Shown in pieces: positions 9,223 through 14,640 of a stretch of DNA of 14,640 nucleotides. The DNA comes from Pigoraptor vietnamica (lineage: Eukaryota > Opisthokonta > Filasterea), in contig CALSCQ010003127.1 in assembly GCA_943704525.1 (NCBI GenBank), positions 1 to 14,640 on the forward strand. The letters run 5' to 3'. The position numbers were made by a program, and so were the translations under genes. Within the stretch, counting starts at the first letter, position 1, and every line of letters starts with the position of its first letter. Under the pieces are notes generated by a model. It saw only the letters and a program-made list of their open reading frames with translations, was not told where the DNA came from and did no database searches.

Positions 9223-9807
9223 AACTACACGCTCGCAAAGTGCGCCATCTTCGGCACGGTCACGTGGGCGTCCGTCTGCCTCGCCGTGGCGCAGTTTGTC
9301 GCAAACCCCGACAACATCGCCTTCGTCTTCTTCCTCGTCACCGGCCCTCCTGTCGTCTGCTGCATCATCGCGGCCGCCAACTGGCGTAGGCGATGGATCG
9401 AACGCACGCCCGCCAACCGTCTCAGAGGCGCCCTTCTCCTCGAACTCAAGGCTCGCTTCCACCTCATCGCCGCCGGCTTCTTCTTCTCCTACCGCCCCAA
9501 CGCCTCCGCGCTCGACGTGTTCGTGGACCCCGACGCGAAGAAAATCGACGTGGACATAGCGCGCCGCGTCATTGCCGAGATCAATGGCTGGTACCGTCTC
9601 GCCACGCGCCGCAACCCGCGCTCGTGCCTCCTGCGCATCTTTTGGTCCAACCACCACCAGTACTTCATGGGCAACAACCAGCTCGCCCTCGGCGAACTCC
9701 AAGCCGCTGAGGAACTGTCCCCGCGCCTCGACGAGGAGTTTGTCATCTACCGCCGACGCAAGATGGTCCAGGACGAGCAGACCGGCATGCGCGGAGACGT
9801 CCTCATG
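9223..9807 (+). CDS. TmcB-like protein, middle exon (last membrane segments and start of the cytoplasmic part)
   Basis: The frame reads NYTLAKCAIFGTVTWASVC, then a second hydrophobic segment (IAFVFFLVTGPPVVCCIIAA). It continues into a charged cytoplasmic stretch with RRVIAEINGWYRLATRR, QYFMGNNQLALGELQAAEEL and EEFVIYRRRK, typical of the repeat-like region between membrane and PAS domain in this family. It ends at ATG 9805-9807 before the donor GTGCGTGAT (phase 0). The 5' border is unclear: 9223 is the first codon that fits homologues, an in-frame TGA lies at 9196-9198, and no AG exists between them. The transposon begins 38 nt downstream of the donor. Confidence 0.7.
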
Positions 9808-9845
9808 GTGCGTGATCCGTGTCCCTGCATGCATGACAACGTTAA

Positions 9846-9869
9846 AGACACCGTCTCACGAGATCTCGG
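9846..9869 (+). repeat. Left terminal inverted repeat of the transposon
   Basis: These 24 nt match the reverse complement of 13967-13990 without mismatch. The inner part contains the palindrome CGAGATCTCG. The preceding 4 nt are TTAA. Similarity to the right end stops sharply after the 24th base. Confidence 0.95.
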
Positions 9870-9969
9870 GCAACCGGTTGAATTAGATCACGTGAGACGT
9901 GGTTTAGTAGATTTTCAGTGCGCGCACGTGGCATGGCGCCGCAGTTGACATCGGTGGCGTTTCATCAAC

Positions 9970-11421
9970 ATGAGTTCAACAACTGAAAGTATCCTCATCG
10001 AAAAATGGAGGCCGGCCATCGTCGCTCTTTTGCGTAATATCCTCAAGGATGATCTTATCCGAGCTCTACGTTTTAGGGATCGTGATGCGCCTGTTACCGG
10101 CGTGAACAAGGAAATTCTCCTTGAGCGCCTTCATCTTGAACATCGACGTTCGCGATTCGATGAGCTCAGATTGGCTAGGGCGTGCGACAATGCGAGGCAA
10201 ATTATAGAGCTTCTCGATGCGTACGACGCATTATTTGATCCCGGTGCATTTCTCGCACAAGTTGTTCGCGACCGCCAACGAGATGCTGTCAATATGCTGC
10301 TGGTTCCAGCTGACGGTGCGGCCGAAGGTAAGCTTCAGTTGCATGCTTTGGCTTTGTTGTGCATTGTGTTTGGACCGTGACTGACTGAAGAATTCGCCTT
10401 CTCTTGCTGTCTGGCAGGTGCTGCTGATGCTGTTGCACAGCCACTCGCTCGTTCTCTTGCGCTCGAAAAGCTTCGCGAGCGCATCCTGCAACTTGCACGC
10501 ATGGCGGCGGAAGGAGATGGTGTTCGATCCCTCGACACCATTTTAGGAGCGTTTGGTGATTTTGTTGCCGACGACGGGATGTGTGTACTGTTTCAGGCTG
10601 TTGAGCCGGATGCTCCAGCGAACCTCATGTTGGTTGAAACCATTGAGGACGATGCAGGAGATCTCTCGATAGAGGTATGTTCCGGCTGCTATCTGATGAC
10701 ACTCTGCTCACTGCCGCCGGTCAAACACAGTTCTGAATGGTGCGGCTCATGGCATATGATTGTGCAGGTCACCAGGTACCATGAAGACATGGAGATGCGC
10801 TTGAACATAATTGAAGACTTCTACCAACAACGTCGGCCATACCAACAGCGACTGATTCGGTGGACAGCGTATGTCCGCTCGCCACCCACGGCTGACGTCG
10901 GCACTATCTATCGTATTCCGACAGCAGATGATATTGCATCCGTTCTCGGACTTCTCAAGCGACAGGCACACAATGAGGCTGATGCGAGCGTGCAGCGTCG
11001 TTTCCTTCTACTTTGCCTTCTCGATTCGAGTGCGAAGAACGACCTCTTCATCCCGTTCGTCTTTTTCCGGCGAATTGCTGGTGGGACGCTCGCGAGGGAC
11101 ACGCAGTGCCCATGCTGCGAGCAGAGCCCTTGTTGGATCATGCCTGACAGGCGGCTGGTGCCCCAGTGGCTGCTTCTTACGCAACCAAATGCGAGGTGCA
11201 CTCACCCGCTTAGAGACTGCCTGCCGCCTAATTTTGGGTTTGTGCCCGGCGGTGATTCTGCAGCTGCGTTTCGCTACACTGCATATTGTATGATCCGCAG
11301 TGGTCTTGGGCGCCAAAATCGCCTTCCTGTGCAGTCGTGCGCATTGTTTGCCATCCGTATTACGTATCCGTCGGCGTCTGTTGATGGCGTTGTCAATTAC
11401 AAGTCCAATGAGGCTGACTAA
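9970..11421 (+). CDS. Transposon-encoded protein of unknown function, SAP-like N-terminus and C-terminal Cys cluster
   Basis: Three exons, 9970-10327, 10418-10674 and 10768-11421, give 422 residues. Donors are GTAAGC and GTATGT, and acceptors end GGCAG and GTGCAG. The second intron (93 nt) is a multiple of three and open, so it might be retained. Residues 23-55 (ILKDDLIRALRFRD...APVTGVNKEILLERL) resemble a SAP helix-extension-helix DNA-binding motif; this is a weak, by-eye match. Near the C-terminus, CPCCEQSPC and a following RCTHPLRDC suggest zinc binding. No catalytic motif is recognised, and it does not look like a YqaJ nuclease or a helicase. Its place beside the transposase suggests a DNA-binding helper in transposition or an unrelated passenger. 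The first ATG follows the terminal repeat by 100 nt. Confidence 0.75.
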
Positions 11422-11455
11422 AGAGAACTGAACGCTTGTGTAGAGTAACTCTGAC

Positions 11456-11461
11456 TTTATT
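11456..11461 (-). terminator. AATAAA polyadenylation signal overlapping the transposase stop codon
   Basis: On the minus strand the last codons read GAA TAA A, so the hexamer AATAAA includes the stop codon. Cleavage 10-30 nt further on would fall in the 35-nt gap before the stop of the convergent plus-strand gene, or inside its end. Position and hexamer fit a compact 3' end. Confidence 0.5.
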
Positions 11462-13514
11462 CATTTGGCCGCGGGGTCAAGCCACTCATCACAGAGAAAC
11501 GCCAGTTCTCATACAAGTTGACAAATGCACGCACGTTAGTGAGGACATCCACACCAGCATCGTTCCGAATGAGAGCCTCGCACACGTCCTCCTCGTTGTC
11601 TCTCATGCGATTCACATTCCAGTCAAGAACGACAAACATAGTGCGCAGTTCATATCCTTCGTCCCCAACAAAGCGCGACTTTGGGAGACACCTATGCAAC
11701 TCGCCATTGAAAGACTCAACACATGACGTGCGAAGACGCAGAGTAAAGCGGCCAGCATAATCACCGTCCTTCAGGAATTTCTTCAAAAAACGTTGAACTG
11801 CACGCAACACAGCCGGACGTGCTTGCGCAAAGTTGTTGGCCAGCGCACTCCACTCAGCAAAAAACGTTTCTCCATCACCATCACAAGCGTCCGCAAGGTC
11901 ATGAAAGGTTGAACGGAAGAAGTCAACATGCTTCATGAACCTCACCCTGTCCTCTGATGACAAGCCCTCCTTTGCTGCCACCTTTAGCATTGTTGCTTCC
12001 AACCTCTTTTCTTTGTGCCAAAAGTCATGATGATATTGTGCCACATTTTGCAAAAGTTGCCCCCTCTCACGTAGTTTTGTAATCTCCCCTGTAATCCCAC
12101 TATGTTCATCATGCACAAGTCCCTCCAAAAATGGAAACAAGCCCTCTTTCGCGCCAGTACCAACAAGCTCACGAATCCCATGCATGGATGCAAGCTCTTC
12201 CAACTCTTCCGCCTTTGCACAAGCACTCGTCTTAGACAAATGGACAATATGCAAAAGAAAATGCCATACAGTGGAGAGGAAAGGCACTGAACAATGCTCC
12301 GCATCCCGTGTAGAGTCAAACGTCCCATCAAAAGCAGCAAGTAGAACCCTCGCAAGTGCGCACACCACCCGTATGATAGACAAGGACGCCATAAGAATAG
12401 CAGAAACCGGCGCCACCAGAACAAGTTTAGCTTTGTGCCAAGACGTAGATGCACACGCCACATTTCCAAGTGCGCTCGAAAAGTCACGATACTGAGGGTA
12501 CGTCATGTGCGCCATAAAGCATGCAAGCATTACACGGACATTCACTGTGAAAAGCTCCCACCAATTCACGTTGCCCGTCTTCTCGTTTCGACTACGTTGC
12601 AACTCAGGCAACGTGCAGTTTGAAGAGCCGCTCCATTTGCATTTGGTGTATGTAGAACAGGGGGGGCCGTCGAATTCTGCCGGCATTGGAACAGCTGCGG
12701 GCAGGTCTTTGGCACAGTTTGGACAGCACATCTCCAAAATTGGGACATGCTTGCTCATCCGTATCTCAACAGTCATCTTCACTAGGTGATGTGGGCAGTG
12801 TATGAACATGGCGAGGATAAGGAACTGCGCAAGCTCCACAAAGCCCACCGTTGTCCTCAAAGCTTCGTCTGGCACCTTTGTTGTCGTTCGTGGCAATGCT
12901 GGCCAGCAAGGTAAAAAACAGAAAAGAAAAGGAAGTGTAAGTCAGAGAAGGGGAGCCAGTGCAGTGTCGTGGACAGTACAGTTCTAACGGCTCACTTTCT
13001 CCTCCAAGTCCAGCTCCACTCTGAGGCTCATCCTCCTGATCCCTGGTGCCCGTAGGTATGCCCGTAGGCCGCTCTGCAGCTGGCTCCCTGCGACATTCTT
13101 CTGTCACTGGCTGAGATTTGGTAGTTTTTCTGAAAAAGAGCAAAAACGAAAAGCAGGTCAGAGATCAGAGAGTAAATCGTCTGCCGACCGCACACACACA
13201 CATACGCATACATCAGTGTGGCAAGCACCTCGGTTGCGCGACACTTACGCTGAAGACGCAGCATCCGCGACGCTGATGTTGTTGCGCTCCACGTAATCTT
13301 GAATAGCGCGTTCCGCGGCAAGGCGCCTATTGCCAAGATGCTCCTTGGCAACAATTGCATCCAGTGCATCACCAGCGGTCAAACTGATGCTGATCTCATG
13401 AGTCTCAGCACGCCGTCGCTGACTCGACAACCGTGCTTGCTCATTCTTGCGTGCTTTCTTTGACTTCGGAGAGAGGTTGTCCAAGCTCACACGCTTACGA
13501 GGCTCCATCTGCAT
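11457..13514 (-). CDS. DDE-type transposase of the TTAA element (613 aa, three exons)
   Basis: Exons on the minus strand are 13514-13249, 13129-12996 and 12898-11457, with donors GTAAGTG and GTGAGC and acceptors TTTTTCAG and GGCCAG. Phases 2 and 1 restore one frame of 1842 nt. Residues 1-90 are basic (PRKRVSLDNLSPKSKKARK), likely nuclear targeting or DNA binding. A Cys region at about 191-228 (CCPNC, later C214, C220, C228) may bind zinc. Candidate catalytic residues are D324 in AAFDGTFDST (D328 an alternative), D397 in GLVHDEHSGI, and E528 in RTSCVESFNG. The stretch around YHHDFWHKEKRLE and the final FVVLDWNVNR fit the layout of cut-and-paste transposases of the ISL2EU-like kind, as I remember them. 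No piggyBac motif is seen. Met 3 (13508) is an alternative start. The frame is intact, so activity is possible. Confidence 0.85.
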
Positions 13515-13604
13515 TGGCAGTCACTGCCGCGTGACTGCGTGCGCGCGGCGCCAGTCAGGCATCACTCAACGGTTTGATTCACGCCGGGAGTGCCAGAACT
13601 AATG

Positions 13605-13613
13605 CTTTATATA
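13605..13613 (-). promoter_or_regulatory. TATA box candidate of the transposase gene
   Basis: The minus strand reads TATATAAAG about 90 nt upstream of the transposase ATG at 13514. It is inside the element, so the transposase promoter would travel with it. Confidence 0.5.
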
Positions 13614-13640
13614 CTGTACGTGCGGGTGCATGTGTCACAA

Positions 13641-13688
13641 GTGTGCGTGTGTTGTGTGTGTGTGTGTGTGTGTGCGTGTGTGTGTGTC
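13641..13688. repeat. GT-rich microsatellite inside the transposon, upstream of the transposase
   Basis: An impure GT run, interrupted by GC and TT steps, lies about 30-75 nt upstream of the TATA candidate. It is like the GT tracts in host introns, so it may have arisen after the element settled in this genome. Confidence 0.85.
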
Positions 13689-13853
13689 GCCGGTGTTTTG
13701 TGCCGCTGCTATGCAACCGCCGGAAAACGGTTTCGGAAAACTCAACAGCTGGGCACACCCTGTGTAATAGTAAGAAAACACGCAGGAAGAGTCCGACAAA
13801 GGTGGCCGCACGAGGCAACAAAGTGCAAAGGCACAGAAACAATGGTTGAGTTT

Positions 13854-13869
13854 CCCTAGCAACCTAGGG
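13854..13869. repeat. Small inverted repeat near the right end of the transposon
   Basis: CCCTAG and CTAGGG are separated by CAAC, forming a perfect 6-bp stem. It lies about 120 nt inside the right terminus, where the sequence turns AT-rich. A role as a subterminal binding site is possible but only inferred. Confidence 0.5.
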
Positions 13870-13966
13870 TAACAAAACTACTAAAATAGACAGTACATAA
13901 TTTCGTAGTCAATGAAAAATTTCCATACATTTTCCGCAATACAACAGTCAATAGTTAACAAATTAG

Positions 13967-13990
13967 CCGAGATCTCGTGAGACGGTGTCT
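13967..13990 (-). repeat. Right terminal inverted repeat of the transposon
   Basis: This is a perfect inverted copy of 9846-9869, followed by TTAA at 13991-13994. The 100 nt just inside it are markedly AT-rich compared with the host DNA on the other side. Confidence 0.95.
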
Positions 13991-14059
13991 TTAAAGCACC
14001 GCCGGTTGGTGCCTCGCGCGCACACATCACTTGCACTCACCGTTGCTTTATGCACGCAG

Positions 14060-14640
14060 TTCATCAAGTTCCAGAAGTACATGGGTGAAGTATGCCGGCT
14101 TCCTCATGGACGTCGTCCACGACCCACTCACCGCCGAGATGCTCATCGCGCGCGCGTCCGAGCTTGACGAGGCTCCTGCAGCGCTGGCGTCCGAGAAGGG
14201 CGCGGGCAGTGGGACGGCCGATGCAACGATGGGCGTATCCGAAATGCTCATGGACGACCGCTTTGCGACAATTGCCATTTCGGGCGACCTGCGCAAGGTG
14301 GGCGTCATTCTCGAGATGAACGCATCCGCGTGCCGGTGGGTGACGTGTGTGACTGTGTCAGGCGTGCATCCTGCGAGTGTCCGGCGCGTCCAGACGCTCA
14401 CCGCGCACTCTTGTCCACGCAGGCTCCTCGGATACCGCCCTCGCGAGCTCATTGGCCGTAACATCTCTGTGGTTGTTCCGGAGGTCAGTTCGCGCCCTCT
14501 ACACTGTCCCCCCCCCCCCTTCTTGCGAGCAGTGCCGCGCACGCCTCGAGTCACGTGAGGCTCTCGACGAGGGGTTCGACGACGACAACGCCGTGCGCGA
14601 GGACGACGGGGTTCGCGAGGAGGCCGCCGGCGGCGTCCAC
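14060..14640 (+). CDS. TmcB-like protein, C-terminal part with PAS domain (runs off the right edge)
   Basis: After the acceptor GCACGCAG ending at 14059, phase 0 joins to FIKFQKYM, a conserved family word. From about 14091 similarity continues one frame over: YAGFLMDVVHDPLTAEML, then DRFATIAISGDLRKVGVIL, the start of the PAS domain. The exon ends at 14335 (phase 2). The next exon, 14423-14483, encodes LLGYRPRELIGRNISVVVPE, a classic PAS motif, and completes Arg across the splice. After 14483 a C-rich tract and the candidate acceptor at 14531-14532 open an acidic frame (residues such as EGFDDDNAVREDDG) that does not match the family and may be an insert. The ligand of the PAS domain is unknown. 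Confidence 0.7.

Larger units (their letters stand above)
9842..13994. mobile_element. TTAA-flanked two-gene DNA transposon with 24-bp terminal inverted repeats
   Basis: The element body is 9846-13990 (4145 bp). Its ends are perfect 24-bp inverted repeats beginning AGACACCGTCTCACGAGATC, and TTAA flanks both sides (9842-9845 and 13991-13994), as a 4-bp target duplication would. It holds two convergent genes: an unknown protein on plus (9970-11421) and a DDE-type transposase on minus (13514-11457). Both have their own short introns and intact frames, so the copy looks recent and possibly autonomous. It sits inside an intron of the TmcB-like gene. Removing the element and one TTAA leaves an intron of 103 nt. 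TTAA targets are known for piggyBac and, as I recall, for Sola3 elements. The transposase lacks visible piggyBac motifs, and its catalytic blocks look more like ISL2EU- or Sola-type enzymes, but I cannot assign a superfamily. Confidence 0.88.
8290..14640 (+). pseudogene. TmcB-like multi-pass membrane PAS protein gene, interrupted by a transposon and with several frame lesions; runs off the right edge
   Basis: The recognisable parts, in order, are an N-terminal membrane region (8290-9127), further membrane segments and a cytoplasmic stretch (9223-9807), and a PAS region (14060-14483 and beyond). These follow the order of the TmcB family, multi-pass proteins with a PAS sensor domain found in several protist groups. 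Four departures from a clean gene are seen. There is a frame slip plus TAG near 8665-8699. No usable acceptor is found before 9223. A 4.1 kb transposon sits in the intron after 9807. A frame break with an apparently missing block occurs near 14084. The transposon alone need not break the gene, since it is intronic. Together the lesions favour a decaying copy, but sequencing or assembly error in a GC-rich draft could explain the small ones. The PAS exons downstream still splice cleanly. Confidence 0.5.

Noticed and set aside
9842-13994. Assignment of the element to piggyBac on the basis of TTAA
   Set aside because: The transposase shows no piggyBac catalytic context, and the terminal repeats do not have the usual short CCY-type start.

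Overview
The window is genomic DNA of a unicellular eukaryote. Genes are split by many short spliceosomal introns (about 90-320 nt, one of 559 nt), donors are often GTGCGTG or GTGAGT, coding DNA is GC-rich, and introns carry GT/CA/GA microsatellites and long C or G homopolymers. The lineage cannot be fixed from sequence alone. A TmcB ('tiny macrocysts')-type membrane protein with a PAS domain points to a free-living protist (amoebozoan, apusomonad, chytrid-like or a relative of these).

Layout. (1) 170-848, minus: the first three recognisable exons of an acetyl-CoA synthetase that runs off the left edge. (2) 849-1144: a short divergent promoter. (3) 1145-7248, plus: a complete 17-exon secreted glycoside hydrolase family 31 enzyme. 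Splicing gives 2913 nt, or 970 residues, with a signal peptide and a trefoil (P-type) domain lying between the N-terminal sandwich and the catalytic barrel. (4) 7249-8289: intergenic, with a TATA box near the end. (5) 8290 to the right edge, plus: a TmcB-like multi-pass membrane protein with a C-terminal PAS domain. Its reading frame is damaged in at least three places, so it may be a decaying copy.

The most notable item sits in an intron of the TmcB-like gene: an intact-looking 4.1 kb DNA transposon (9846-13990). It has perfect 24-bp terminal inverted repeats, is flanked by TTAA on both sides, and carries two convergent intron-containing genes. The minus-strand gene is a 613-residue DDE-type transposase with Cys clusters. 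The plus-strand gene is a 422-residue protein of unknown function with a SAP-like N-terminal region and a C-terminal Cys cluster. The transposase does not show the piggyBac motifs that TTAA would normally suggest. Removing the element and one TTAA would leave a 103-nt intron, a normal size here.

The acetyl-CoA synthetase and the secreted glucosidase-type enzyme share a promoter region and both concern carbon use, so joint regulation is possible but unproven. The TmcB-like gene and the transposon are unrelated to them functionally.
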